A DNA stretch of 64,000 nt, taken from the NCBI GenBank assembly GCA_905250075.1, contig CAJNOP010000002.1, forward strand, positions 1,617,867-1,681,866, given 5' to 3'. Positions within the stretch are counted from its first letter, which is position 1, and the number at the start of each line of letters is the position of its first letter. The DNA comes from Rotaria sp. Silwood1 (taxonomy: Eukaryota > Rotifera > Eurotatoria > Philodinida > Philodinidae). The position numbers and the translations under genes were made by a program. Below the pieces are notes generated by a model. The model did not search any database and was not told the origin of the DNA. It worked only from the letters and a program-made list of their open reading frames with translations. Positions 11,322-24,652 of the stretch are shown in pieces.

Positions 11322-12702
11322 AATTTTTCATTATCTCGTTTTTTATGTGTAATTCATGATAAGCTCTCGTTTTCTGATGTTTGAAAAAATATTTCTGTTA
11401 TTTAATTCTCAAAAGAAATTTTTAGTAAAGCAAAATGAGATAGCAGTGACATAATCATTCAATATCACGCGCTTTTTAAATTGAATCGAATTGTATTTTC
11501 AAAACCAACTACATGTTGATAAAGCAAAATTTATTTTACTACAGTTTTCAAAATGTATTTCTGCTGCTGAGCGTGTGTTTTCATGCATGAGAACTATTCA
11601 TATACATATATATGGTAGGAGACACTAGGCTCATTCTAGTGCATTTCATCCACCATATGTACTAGAAGTCTAGAAAGATGTGATCATGTACTCTATCAAA
11701 AATGTGAATCATACGTATGATTTTGACACAATTGTCTAAAGGCAAATATTTGATATACTTATGTGAAACTGAACCCCAGTCTACAGTCTTTCCTTATCAA
11801 AAAAGGATGAACCTCTATGATTGAATATTGATGTTTATAAAGATTTTTGATGATTTGTCACTAATATATTGTTCATCGGTGCATCATTTCTGTTCAGCAG
11901 AAGACTTGTTTCTAAAAAAGTATCGATGTTTTTTTAGATAGTATTTCTAACTGTATGTGTCTGCTTTATCAATGTGAAGTCGGTCCATCTTTTTTCGAGT
12001 CCATGGACCTATTGGTTTCAAACTGCATTTTGGAATAAAAAAAAAGACACTCTATTTTTGTTTATGAAGGAGGGTTAGAGAGGCTAGAAAACTGGCCCAC
12101 CCACCTGAAGGTTCGAGCATGACAGTATCCCATCGACACGATGTCTATCAATTATTTCTCTCTTCATGACGAAATAAAACATGAAAATAGACAACAACGT
12201 GTTTCTACTGCCTTCTGACACTATGATCTAATTCTATCACTTCATGACGTTCATTGACACCAAGGATCTTTTCAAACGCCAGGCAAAACATCTGGCCCAA
12301 AACGCTTCTTCCACATTTCTGTTCCTGAATATGAATGGTCTCCTGATTATTTCACATTATCCATATGTATCTAGTTATAAACATCATTATTGGAAGATGC
12401 TGAACTAGGGGGTTTTCGAGGTGTGTATAATTATTCATATGTATACATAGCAATATGAAAGTATTTGTTTGTATGAATACTCCTAAAGACCTCCTAATCT
12501 CCGATTTCTTTTTGAAATGAAGCTCTTTTCTTCTTCAAAATTCAGAATAATATTAAATACACCATTGTATGTTTTTTTTTGACAGCTGAATTCAGTAGAG
12601 ATGCTGTATAAATTTTTAGTTGTAATTTCGTAAATGAGAGATATATGGTAAAGAAGTGGAGAAATGAACAAAATCTGTCTGTCATAACGGTATGAATTCA
12701 TA
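11322..12702. other. Convergent intergenic region
   Basis: 1.4 kb between the LAMTOR4 stop and the stop of the reductase-like gene. Both genes end here, so it holds two 3' UTRs. I see no ORF, RNA gene or repeat that I can support. Confidence 0.5.
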
Positions 12703-15700
12703 TTAAGACGATTGTCCAATCACAATAGCCAGAGCTAACGAAAGACCCAGTGCGACAAGAAAGTGAACAACAAGAAGAACTGTTTTAACACGATCCTTGA
12801 TAAAAAGTTCATTAGTAGAAGAATCATCAACTTTGTTTACTTCATTCTCAGCAGTATGAATATCCATCCAATGGGTTTCATTTTTTTCTTCTGACTTCTG
12901 CTTGTCATGTAAGCAACGGTCAACACATTCGAAAACGGCAAAGATCACTACAATCCAGCAGATCCATGCTACTAAGAAGTTCCATGCATTTTCAAATTGA
13001 AAACTGATTTGTGTAGAGAACATGATTAAAAAAATAGTCACGATCGATAGAATGAAAGCTATTAACCCGACACTAGCATGTGCATAATTAAATATAAAAC
13101 GATTTTTATCATTTGGTTTACACCGAAATAGAGCCATGAATGGTTGAATAACACTAGCACTTATGACAATAATGCCGAGAATCGAATGGACAAATTCACG
13201 AGTGCGATTGCGTGATACCCATGTGCCACTTTTATAGATAAGAATAAGCACAAAGCCAATTACTGTTAATCCAGCGGCAAAAAGCATTATCGCTCGATGT
13301 GCTGCAAACCAAATAGGTTTACTACATATTCTTCGATCGGGCCAGCATTGCTTGCAATATCGAGCAAAGAGAATGGCAGTTGAAACGAATAGAATCCAAA
13401 TGAATACCATTATGATACCATGTGCTTTCATCAACTTGGTTGTATCATTGCCTGACGCTTGGAAATTATATATGATACTGTCTGCTCGATTTAACTTTAC
13501 TGTAGTTGATTGAGCAAATCGAGAGTCGCTGGCATGTTTTGTGAGAATATCTGTTTGAGTGACAAGAATAATGTTACTTTAAGAGAGACTGATTTCACGT
13601 ATTACTCACTTGAGCTATCTACTTTTCCGTAAGCGATGAGTGGATAATACTCAACTGTTTGAGATAGTGGAGTGACACCAAGTTGACGTCGTTGACGACC
13701 GACGCTACTAGAAAAATTCGATAGAGTGAAAACAAAGTATGCGATGCCATCTTCCACTCGCTGTCGAGTTAATGTGAATATACCACCTAGATTGACGTTC
13801 TCGGCAACGGCCTGTGGAGTCGCATAATCACTAGGATTGACATAGCGTAGCAGAATAAACGAGTCATCTGCTAAATGACGGCATACGAAGAGGTGATCAT
13901 CACTCTGTGAGAAAAAGTTGATATCTAAACATTGTGAGAAATTCATTAAGATAACTATTTCTCTTACCATGTATCTGTCAAGTGAAAGACCGACAGCCAA
14001 CCATTGAGATATTTTGAGATTCATGACTGACATATGTGCGCTCGTCATACCATCAGCATAAGTCCAATTGACAGCCACTCCAACAGCACTGTTCGATGCA
14101 TTGGTAGTCGCTACATTGGTCGAATTGGTCGAAATGTGGGTAGTAACTGGAATGTTCGTGCTACTTGACATCGATGTGGTTGTCTAAAATATTTTGAAGT
14201 ACAAATATCAATGAAAGAGCAACGCGTCACCGAGACAAACTATTTCCGATGAAACTCAATGACGATAATATTGATCTATGGTAGGCACACATCAAATTTA
14301 AACTGACTACGATTCAGATTGGAATGGGCTTAGAGCAAAAAATTTTTAACAGTCGGATTCTTGTTAGAAATCGCAGAAATTTACAAGGAATCTCATAACA
14401 GAGAATATAGTTCATTCCGACTAGAAATCATTGGTTTGAAAAACATCTGATAGAATCCTCTGGCAACTTTTTGATTTAAGGAATCAAAACAATTCACCTC
14501 AAAGCATCTTTTTCTTCGTAGCAAAAGAGAACTTTTATCGGATGGCAAGATCGATGACCTGATAGAAAACTCAAAGTTTATCGGAATTCGCACTTTTACA
14601 GTTTCAAATATTTGTAATAGAAAGTGCTTGGAAACTTTCCAAAATAGACTGACTTAAACTGAACTGGATCTAATCTGAGCTCGATCGAATGAGTGGACCT
14701 TACAAAATATGAATATTCGAATGTGATGTATGTCTAGTTCGTGCTCTGCCTAGCCAAAATACATCTTTCGATCAATTGAAACTGACCGGCACTCCATCGA
14801 GGTAGATTGTTGTGTTGTATTGTACTTGATATGTTTGGGAAGTAACTGATGTGAAAAAGTGTTTGAGTAACTGACCTTTGAAGCAAGACGAAATTAACAT
14901 GTACCATCTATTCGAGTAACAAACCGAACCTACCATCTTGATTCAAAAGCCCAGCAGCAAACAGTAGATAATAGTTTACCCCTTGCATTATGGGATCAGG
15001 TTCATTCTCGAATTCTTCTTCAGTATCTAATCTGAATGAGAATCGGCATAAAAGACCTCCATTGTTATATGTTGTTTTTATGACACTAACGTTTGCTAAA
15101 GAATCAGAAGGTCTAAATTGAGACATAAGAGATACACATGAGCCTGAGCAAGAGCAACAAAAAGTACCGTTTTCGACCATTCTTCGTATGCATTCGTTTG
15201 AATTGAACACTACTGGTCGACGAAATTTGACAAACAAACACATAATCATTGCCCTAAGGAAGAAATCGATATCATAAAGCGATACTGTTATGTCTATGAC
15301 TCATACCATATAATGATCGCTCGAGAAACCAATAGATCGCCATTCACCTGGTTGAACTAAATCAGTTGTCATTGTCACTACAACTGTTTTGTTAGCATAA
15401 GACAGCTGAACATTAGTGCTGGTGTTTGAACTATTAATTTGACTTCCTTCGTCCGTGGAATTCTAAGGAGCGAAGGAAATATACTTTTCGTATATTATTC
15501 ATTTCTTGTCGCTTTTGAAGTCAAACTATGAAATACATTACCTGGATTACCTGACTTGTTGTTAATGTGACAGAGAAACAATCTACATAAAATTCACCAA
15601 AAGATTTGACGATAGTGGCTCTGAATGAATAGAACATTCAATTTGTTCTGAATAAGAACAATGAGCAATTTACTTTATAATCGTCGGTCCTTGAGACACC

Positions 15701-16170
15701 ATCGCTGGTGCATGCCAAATACCTTGAATTTGTGTTTTGGTACTAGAAGATGTATGAGTAATACCACTTGCCGATACTCCATCACAGTTAATGGTCTGAA
15801 GAGGCGAATTGCTAGACCAATAACCGAGTATTTGTTGACTAGATTGATCTTTGGCGATCAAAAGAATACCCTTGAAAGAGTTTGCGTTCGTCGCACCTCG
15901 TACAGTGACTGTTCAACGAATACAATAAACATATCATCAGTCGACTATTCAATATTGCAAAAGAAGCTCACTGAGAACTGCATCATTTGCCTTGTATTCA
16001 GTTGTATTGGCTTCGATGACATAGACTGCCTGACACGATCGTGGTTCCAAAGAGTTATGCCTAGGCATCATCGATGCGCAAGCGGAGGCTGGTGCACCAG
16101 CTGGGTAACTGTGCACAATTATGACACAAACTAATACAATGAAAATTACATAATGCCACAGTGAAATCAT
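12703..16170 (-). CDS. Reeler, double DOMON and cytochrome b561 protein (ferric-chelate reductase 1-like)
   Basis: Ten exons: 16170-15972, 15908-15674, 15620-15551, 15462-15307, 15253-15168, 15112-14934, 14845-14787, 14183-13968, 13904-13610 and 13550-12703, giving about 780 residues. Order: a signal peptide (MISLWHYVIFIVLVCVIIVHS), a reeler domain (YKANDAV, ITVRGATN, FKGILLIAKD), a first DOMON (SIGFSSDHYMGNDYVFVCQ), a second DOMON (AVGLSLDRYMSDDHLFVCRH), then a six-helix cytochrome b561 core with the four expected haem histidines (KAHGIIM, AAHRAIM, FVHSILG, NYAHASVG). FRRS1/SDR2-type proteins move electrons across membranes, from cytosolic ascorbate to outside ferric iron. Human FRRS1 has one DOMON and 592 residues, so the second is an addition. 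Two in-frame introns (13905-13967 and 15113-15167) were placed by domain fit. CTTCTAG abuts the ATG. Confidence 0.88.
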
Positions 16171-18689
16171 CTAGAAGTGTAGAAACAAATATCCTCAAAT
16201 TATCGGAAATTTCTCTTCGTTTCGATCTTTTATAACAATAGAATGTGTAGCATATGTTCCAATGCCATGCACGACACATTAAATCGCGATACGAGGTACT
16301 TGTTGCGACGTATTTTGGAAACTTGGTTCGAATCTACAATTCAGCACATTTTTCATTTTGTTCCGTATCAGCAGACAAAGACATTTTTTTGTAAATTAAT
16401 GAGAATCAGTGATACTTCTTCTTAAAATTCAAAGACGTCTGATCTTGAGATCTAGTCGCTTGGAGACAATTCTCTCTAGATCATCGATCGATTCGTTTGT
16501 ATGTTCTCGATCAATAACTAATTTAGAAATAATCTAAAAAACAAAGGTATGAAAATAAATCAGTCTAATATATAGTCGTATGCAACGCAAAACGGTAAAC
16601 GAATAGCCAAAAGACAGACCAAGACACATTTACGTGGTAAAGTCTGAGAAAAAATAGCTAGTGCCACATGAATGCAACAAATTTTATTTTAGTGTATATT
16701 TGGGCTTTCACTTGCCTTGGTCGTGACTTACCGCCCACCATTGAATTTACAAAAATACTCCAATTTAGAAATTGTCAAAAAGCATTAGTTTGACGTAGAG
16801 AATCACATTACGGTGACAAGCTTGTTAGCAAAGCAATATTTGTATTTTGTTGAAATGGTTTCTTTGAGTAAACTAATACTGCAGTGTATTGCAGCAATCC
16901 AATCAATACTTCTGCATCTCTCTCACTTGGTTGACGTATCCAATCCGAGCATATGCATGAAGAAAAAATTCTGTTTATCTTTCCTTGCAAAAGTGTGCAG
17001 AACAAGCCTCAGGTTGTGAGCTCGAAAACAACTGCTGTCCACATCACAGAAAAGAGGAACAGAAAAAGCAAAATAAAATTGTTTTTCTTCCAACTAACCT
17101 TAATAATATGATTTTTTTAAACAATTTGTTTGCAGAACTTAACAAGTTCTGCCTTTTTCAAGTCTCAAATCAGTCCAGTCAATTCAAGCCATACCGACTT
17201 AGAGACATTATCTCTCTCGATTTTTTTCTTTTTATTCATTTTCAAAGTTCATTTTACTTGAATACTACCTATATTTCAGGATTATTGGCACTACCGCCAA
17301 TATACTATCGTGCTCATGAAAATCGGCAGTAGCAGTTACGGCTTTTGGTTCTAACTATAATGATAACAAATATTGATTTCTAGCCAAATTAGAATTATTT
17401 ATTAGAAAGAATCCACACTAATCGAGAAAAAACATTTAAAGAATATGAATCACTAATAAAGTATATTACAGCGTCATCTATCATAAGACATTCGTTTCAT
17501 AACTATATTGACTTGGGTACTATGGCTAGTATACACAGCTCATACAAATTAACATTGTCCGAACGCATTTAAATAGACTCCATTTTGTCAGTTTTAACAA
17601 ACTTCAAAAATATTCATCCATATTGACGCCATGTGCCAAAAAGCAATACTTTCAAACAGAATCCACCCCATATGCATATTATACCGATTTGTATGCGACC
17701 AGAACGTGGGTATGGGTGTGATGTTGATCCAGGATAGGCGGACACCCACATTTGTCTGTCCTTATTTTGAGATGGCTGGACCACAATGAAAATTAGAGTC
17801 ATTTTCACATGTAAGATCCGTATCACAGAGAGAAATATTCGTCAGAAAAGACGTATGTTTCTGGTAGTCTCTCAGGTCTTTGAAAACCATCAAAATCTTC
17901 ATCTGCAAATCCAAGATTCAGCTCTGTTTATCTATTTTATCAACATCGATATGTTATCCGTTTCTTTTTGTTAGTTCGTGATTTATAAAATCATCATATT
18001 TTATTCTCGAGAAGATTCTGATAGCAACTGAGGTTAACTCAAAGTCAACCGACACAGATGTTCTGGTATGAAAGAAGTATGTCATCGATGATACACTAAT
18101 CAGGCAATAAACAGAACTGAATTTCTGTGGCGTAAGAATTGAAAGACGTATCTGATGAATGGTATTATTCCCATTGAACAATGAGTTGAACTGAATTCAG
18201 TCTATGCATGTATTTTATGATAAATGAACATTCTCTTAGAGATAGTGATTGAAACTTTTCTTTTATTGAAAATGTGAATGTATTTCACGAAACGTTGACA
18301 CTAACTAGCATGAATCAGTTAACACCTACTGTTAATGCTATACTATTCAATACAGCCCGATAGTGTCCCACACGCTGATATTTTGTCGAACGAAAGGGTT
18401 CAATGAATGATAACACACAAGTTACAAGTGGGTGAACACAAGATCTCCACTCATCTGCCCACCTCTTTTCAAATATAAGCATTATAGAGAGCTTTCAAGT
18501 AATGCATTTTTGTTTACTCTTGATTATTTAGAGTAACAAACTAGAAACAGAATTTTCTAAAATCTTTTAACTGATATAATTTTCTATGCTCTCAACAGTA
18601 TTATAGGGATGATTCGTCGATAAGTCACTTGGAAATTCATGTTTATAAATGTTATTTGTTCTTTCGCTCTCTGTCTTTATTTTCTTGTT
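16171..18689. other. Gene-poor region upstream of the reductase-like gene
   Basis: 2.5 kb. Short open frames exist on both strands, but they overlap each other and lack domains or consistent codon use. Besides the promoter of the 16170 gene, the only structure I see is the inverted TGTGGG-like pair at 17705-17751. Confidence 0.45.
17705..17751. repeat. Inverted pair of TGTGGG-like units
   Basis: CGTGGGTATGGGTGTGATG is followed, after about 17 nt, by GGACACCCACAT. The arms pair through GTGGGTGTC-like sequence. Same composition as the elements at 8.2, 10.3 and 23.4 kb. Confidence 0.4.
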
Positions 18690-19480
18690 TTCCAATATTG
18701 GTCATGGTGCATGAGGAATAACATAACCAACGAGCCAAAGACAATCAGCAACATGATGTAGTGGTTCTTGCATGTGTACACGTTACATTATGTCAATCTG
18801 AAAACGTAACAATAGATTATCAGATCCATGTATTTTCTTTGAACATAGAATTTTTACCTCATATGTCGATGGTACAAACTTATAGCCATCTTTCAATGGA
18901 TATTTCGCTGCCATGTGTAAAAATCTTTCGTAAGATTTTTGTAAACGTCTCATAACTCCACATCCTAGATCAATACAGTTGTATAAGTTCCAATAAAGGC
19001 CATGAATAAGAACTCCTTGCAGTAAATCTTGCCGAAATCTTTTAAAAGAGTCGAGCCAACGATCATCGGTAATGATTTCAGCTTTAGTGAATGAAAACAG
19101 ATGTTCATAATGTTTTGATGAATTCAATGAAAATTCAAAACCTGCTTGATTCGAACAAGAATAGGAAGGTTAGACATCATTTAACGAATCATCCTTATCG
19201 GAGAAGTCGTTTGATACTGGTTTTTCATGTTGTTTATTTGATGGTAATGAACAATATTTTTTATCGAATCATTCTTCGTGGAAGTGACATGTTTCTACAA
19301 ACACTCGTTTATTCAAAAAATATTGAATACTTGTAGTCAACAATGAATGATCGATGACACGACGAAACAAATGAAGACAATCAGTTCGATACATTTCTGG
19401 TCGAAGCAAATGGGTTTGTCAAACGATTTCAATATCAAACGTCAGAATATGTAAAACATTAGGAAAATAGCCTTCAATTA
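18690..19480 (-). pseudogene. Decayed glycine-rich domain (DUF1399-type) gene
   Basis: Two consecutive DUF1399-like units can be read on the minus strand. Unit 1 (about 19480-19290) has TFDIEIV, then THLLRPEMYRTDCLHLF, RRVIDHSLL and VETCHF. Unit 2 (19127-18690) has RWLDSFKRFRQDLL, YERFLHMAAKYP, KFVPSTYE, a 50- to 60-nt intron, then IDIM, RVHMQEPLH, VADCLWLVGYVIPHAP. These blocks fit the family pattern of an aromatic helix, a FVPxYEIDLxWHTHM core and an ADC helix. Three positions where the family has tryptophan read as stops: TGA 19419-19421, TAA 18783-18785 and TGA 18702-18704. Spacing between blocks is also disturbed. The intron is kept, so it decayed in place and is not a retrocopy. The family is large in Rotaria, and its function is not well defined. 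Confidence 0.7.
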
Positions 19481-22400
19481 CATGAGTCAATAGTATCTTG
19501 TTATCATCTCTTTCAATATACCAGGTTGGTACCATTTATCTTGAAATTTGGAAATATTTTTCCAACATTGATATAAGTTCAGGGACTGTTTTTGTTTCAA
19601 TATCGACTGACAATCCGATCGTTCTAAATCAGCGAAAAGCGACGAACGCTTTATGATAGAATTGTATCCTTATTTGTATCTAATATAGCATTGATCTTGA
19701 TATTTTATTTGACTATCGATAATGGTATAGCATAGTCAAGGCAATTTAAAAGAAAATTGCTTATATGTGCGGGCTCGACTCCTTAGATTTTGCTGCCAAA
19801 TATGAGTGCAATTCTTTTCTATGCAACATACCAACTCTTTAAGTATACTCACTATTATTGAATTCATCATGAGAAATATTTTCTAGTTTTACTTAATCAT
19901 TCAGCAAGTTTCAGTAAAATTTTGACAAAATGTTTTGAATTGAACGTGACAAATTGAAAATGTAATCGAAATTTCTTCAAAAAAAAAAAGAGGTATTCAA
20001 ATTATGTAAACGGTCGGGTTTTTTCTCTTTTTAAGATAAACTCTCGTTAGAGGCAAAACAAAACTTTTGCAGAAAAATAATTATTTCAACTTCTGACGTA
20101 TTCTTCTACATCAATCAGATTTTTTGTCTTCGTAAACTCACCAAAGAACTTTCTTGACTTCAGCTACGTTTGATGGATCAATTAGATATTGATGACATGA
20201 CAATAACAACAGGTAATTACGTCATTTTTTTGCATAGATTGCTCAATTTTTGTTTCAAAGCCAGGTACACTGAAGAGTTTTGTTCTTTTGGTACTTTGTC
20301 TGTTTTCGAACATCGTGCTTTTATATTTGACTATAATTGATGGTTGCTTTCGTTCAAGTCGACACCGGATCATATTCATGATTTAGAAAATCGAGCAAAA
20401 CCGATTTCATATGAACAATATCGGTTCAACACAAATAAAACACATACAGCAAATATTGATCAGATTATTGTTTTTCCACCTTTCTGGAAAAACAATTTTC
20501 TTTGTATCATGAAACAAAAATTCTTACATCAAAATATGATGAATAGTATGAGAACATCTCAGACTAAATCAAAACTGCAAAATGGGGATGTTGAAAATTT
20601 TGGACAAAATAAGAAAACAGAATAATGACTGACCTTAGAAATTCCAACAAACCGATGAATCACACTCTTGTGGATAGAAACCACTGTTGTTGAAAAAATC
20701 CAGATTAGCTTTTCTCAGAAACGAAAGCACAATAGGGTTGCTAAACAATACTTTACACTGATAGGGCTTTCTTCAATGTGTTGGAGATTTTTACACCATT
20801 AGATATGAAAAGAAGAGATTATGAGAGCTCAATTTTTTAAACTCTTTTCATTGAAGCCTCAGTTGCGTTCCAAAAGTTTCATCGATTGAATTTTAGAGTC
20901 GAGAATTAAGTAGACAAGATACTGTCGAATACAACCATCGATAATCAAAAGCTTCTGATAATAATTTATGTGTTATTCTGGAAATGATATTATAATAGTT
21001 TCCTTTCGATCATTCAAACTCAATTAAGAATAGCTGTCTTGAAAGAGAATCAATCGATCGTGACTGAACTTACATTTATCTTACAAATGTCAATAACTTT
21101 CAAATGATGAATGTCACATGCAATGAGATAAAAACAGCCGAGCTATCTTACATATCTTTTGATGAATTTGGGTATCGGCTGAATTCACTCACAGATTCAA
21201 GCGGACGTTAGGTTATTGATCGGATTGGATATTGTGGAGAGGATATATGGCACATGCCTTTGTGTCAAATGTCTCTGACTCTGCTAGTTTTCGTTTTAGT
21301 TCTTCATTCTGTATATAGTTCTTTTATATTCAATCCATATAAATATGTTTGAATGATTTTGAATATAGTTTCGTTGAAGCTATTATTTATTTTCAAAGGA
21401 TCATCATGGAAATAGTAAGAGAAAGGGGTTCTCAGTGTTGCATCTTAATTCACATAAAAAACTACATTAATACGTGCAAATTTCATAACGATGAACGAGT
21501 AAATTATTACATCATACGATAAGCGATAGAAGTATGCAGTGAGTCGAATGGTTTGATGAAAATAATCATGTTTTTGTTTTGATGGACAAGAAAAAAATAA
21601 GACTAATAGGTCATATTATATGTCAATAAATTTTGAGAACGCTAAGAGTAAATATTTCTTTCGACATGCGTCATCAAGCTTATTATTCAAATGTGAGTCA
21701 ATGAGTAAATAAGAAAGAAAGAAATGTAAGGTGACTATCTTCAGCAGTGAACGGATAAGCGAAAGGAAAGATGTCGCGATATGTCCAAATTGCAAGTGAA
21801 AAGCATTTGTATACAGACATATTGATAACAGTTTTGAGTTGCTAATGGTTTATTCCTTCATATATTCAAGAAAGAAACTTAGCACCAAGATGAGTGAAGA
21901 AAAAACGAAGAAGCAGCCAAGAATGGCTGATGAACATTACACGAACAGAAGTATTTATGTATGCATGCCAAAGAGAAAGGAAGAGAAAAAGACAAACAAA
22001 GACATTGATGATACAGAGAGCAATCGCTCAAAGTAATGAATGTATGATCCATGAATTTGTAATAACATTATTATTCCGAACCGTCTATGATTAGTGCTAA
22101 TACATAATATTGAAGAACTAGTTTTTTTTTTATAAATAGATATATTTATCAATATTCATGTTCGAAGGATAGTGCAGATGAGTACAGTTGTGTAGAAAAG
22201 ATCTTCTCTATACGTTCATTTTTTTACTATGGTTTTCGGGAAGCTTAATTGAAGAAAATATGGAGATACTATAATGTATTATAATAAGTAACAGCAATGA
22301 ATTTTAAGTAATAAAAACGAACTAACACTACAGTGAAGCGCCAAAGAGGATACAAACAAGTTGAATTATACCAATTAATAATTGATTTGATAATTAAGGA

Positions 22401-24652
22401 TAACAATAATACTAAGCACAAGTTACTGTTTACATAACTCAATTGATAGAATCTTTTACCCTGCACAATACAATAAGAATAGTGTTTAGAGAACCATGAC
22501 CATAGGCTCATACAAGATTCATATGAGCAGAGTTCTATGGCACTAATAATAAATGACGGCCGATGATTTCAGAAGTAATTAAACCAAATAAGTTAAGCAT
22601 AGAGTCTGATGCGTGATCAATCTTTTCTATTATTATATTAAATGGTCTGGTCACATGAACTTTATTCATGAAAGTCGCCTTAAACATATAGAACAAGATT
22701 GACTATGTTTCACAATCTTTTTGTACAGGAATTACAGTCGAAAACATGACATGTTTCAACGTTCCAAAAACAAAATCTTTATTCAACAGCGGTGAAATAA
22801 TAGAAACTAGCAACTAATTAAATAATACAAGTGATCAATGTGAATTATAGAAGACTAGTCCCCGTTATATTCCGAAGCTTCCATTATTCACAAGAGATTA
22901 TCACTACTTAATAATATATAGTTTGTTGAACAAAAAAATTTAATATTGTGTCATGAAGCATATCAGAACAAGGCCAAGTAAAGTGAAAATTGTAATGTAG
23001 GAGTAGTTGTAGTACATTTGATATGGCATTAGATTGTTGAAAATGGGTAACTAAATAAAAAGATGAGGTGATGAAAAACAAGGTGACAATTCGTTTTAGT
23101 TACTCAGAGGAAGGTCGCGACAATGTACATTGTTATATCGACCTGTCGGCATTTTTTTTCATGAATAGAAACTTTTACAGGCATGATACATATGTTTGAA
23201 ACTTATCGAATTGTTGTTGTTGATATATCTGAATTTATTTCTTCAAAAAGCCTTAAACATACCCTTGGAAAAGTAAGAATTTTGCAAGAGAAAATAAAAC
23301 TATTTTTGGTGCTAGAAATCATATTGAATTTCATGACAACTGTTAGAAATCAGATAATTCACTTCTTTAGTTTTTTTTTTTATTGAGAGTATAGGTATGG
23401 GTGTGAGAGTAACTGCGAATTAGAAGAAGACAAACATCCACACTCAAAATTCTAGATGTCTACTAGCGTATCGATTTTAGTCATAAAAAAACTGATCTAA
23501 GAAAAAAAATTTCTTAGACAAGACATAAGCACTGTTGACAATGATGAGTCACTTGTTTTTTTTCGTAACTTGATCCAATTGGAGACGATAGTTTCTAATA
23601 TTAATCGTATGCACATATATTCAAATTAGTTTGCCTCCGATATATTATACTGAGACATAAAAATAAATTATCATAAAAATAGTTAATCTACCGTGTAAAA
23701 TAATTTCGATGTAATTAACTATTGATGTATCTCAACCATGCATTGTTGGCTTTCTACAAAAAAAACAAGAACTTCTTTAAAGAGTAGCGAACAATAGAAA
23801 GCAAAAATATCTTGATAATTTATTTTAATATTTTTGGAATTGATATAAGAGGTATAATTACGTTCTAATTAAGAATTAATCCTGATTAAGTATATATTTT
23901 CATTTCAAGGATTAAAAAGATAGATGTATTATAATGGAAAAAGAATTACTACTTTTTTAGTTAAATTATAAATGCCACTATAGAAAAATAATAAAACTAA
24001 ATTCAATCTATGCAACAAGGCCTTGATTTTCATCGAACAGAATTTATAATTATAAAATCTGCTGTCAAATTTTGATTCTATACATTCACAAAGGCCATCC
24101 TCATTTTTCTTTACAACATTACAATAACATATGATGTTAATCTTTACGTTTGAATCAAGCATAAACAATGTGTTTTTTAATTCTCTTTTGAAATACAAAG
24201 AAATTAGTGACTATGTTGAACAGTGTCATTATTTTGACTGATTTTCGAAATAGATCGTACTGCTTCCGACCTCTGCTCAGCAATTATATGACATTCGATT
24301 AACAATCGATCTATTTTATTTATCATTCTAACAAGCACTGAAATACTGTAGACTTTATTATTTTTCTTCCAATTCGGAATCATTTCTTGTTGGTTGCCAA
24401 AAGATAAATTATGATAGACGAGGGAAAAAACAACACCTCTAGAAAAAAAGGGAAGAAAAAAGAAAGAGGAAGGTAACTAAATAGAAATAGTCTTGATTCA
24501 TGAGTCATCATAAAACATTTGAATAAATGATTCATTGATTACGAAAAAGAAACAGTAACACACATTCACTCACTCAGAAGAAGGATTTCATCCACCTAGA
24601 ATGAGTCATAAAATATATTCGATCGAAGTTTGCACTTACTCATTTACAAACT
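19481..24652. other. Long gene-poor region
   Basis: About 5.2 kb without a gene I can support. A weak frame at 20173-20625 (+) has one internal TGA at 20338-20340 and a competing frame on the other strand. I do not call either. It holds an inverted TGTGGG-like pair at 23393-23445. The last few hundred bases must contain the phosphatase promoter. Confidence 0.4.
23393..23445. repeat. Inverted pair of TGTGGG-like units
   Basis: AGGTATGGGTGTGAGAG at 23393-23409 and CATCCACACTC at 23435-23445 form a GAGTGTGG-type stem. It lacks coding potential and resembles the other stem-loops of this kind in the window. Confidence 0.35.

Noticed and set aside
13905-13967. In-frame segment as part of the second DOMON domain
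   Set aside because: It has consensus GTAAGAG and TTTCTCACAG ends, and its removal restores the DOMON pattern RYMSDDHLFVC.
20160-20400. Minus-strand Lys-rich frame as a coding exon
   Set aside because: Fewer than 70 codons, no family match, and it overlaps the equally weak plus-strand frame.
20173-20625. Plus-strand frame of about 150 codons with one TGA, or a two-exon gene with a 25-nt intron and a hydrophobic segment
   Set aside because: A 25-nt intron is too short for spliceosomal splicing, the other reading has a stop, a rival frame lies on the opposite strand, and no domain is recognisable.
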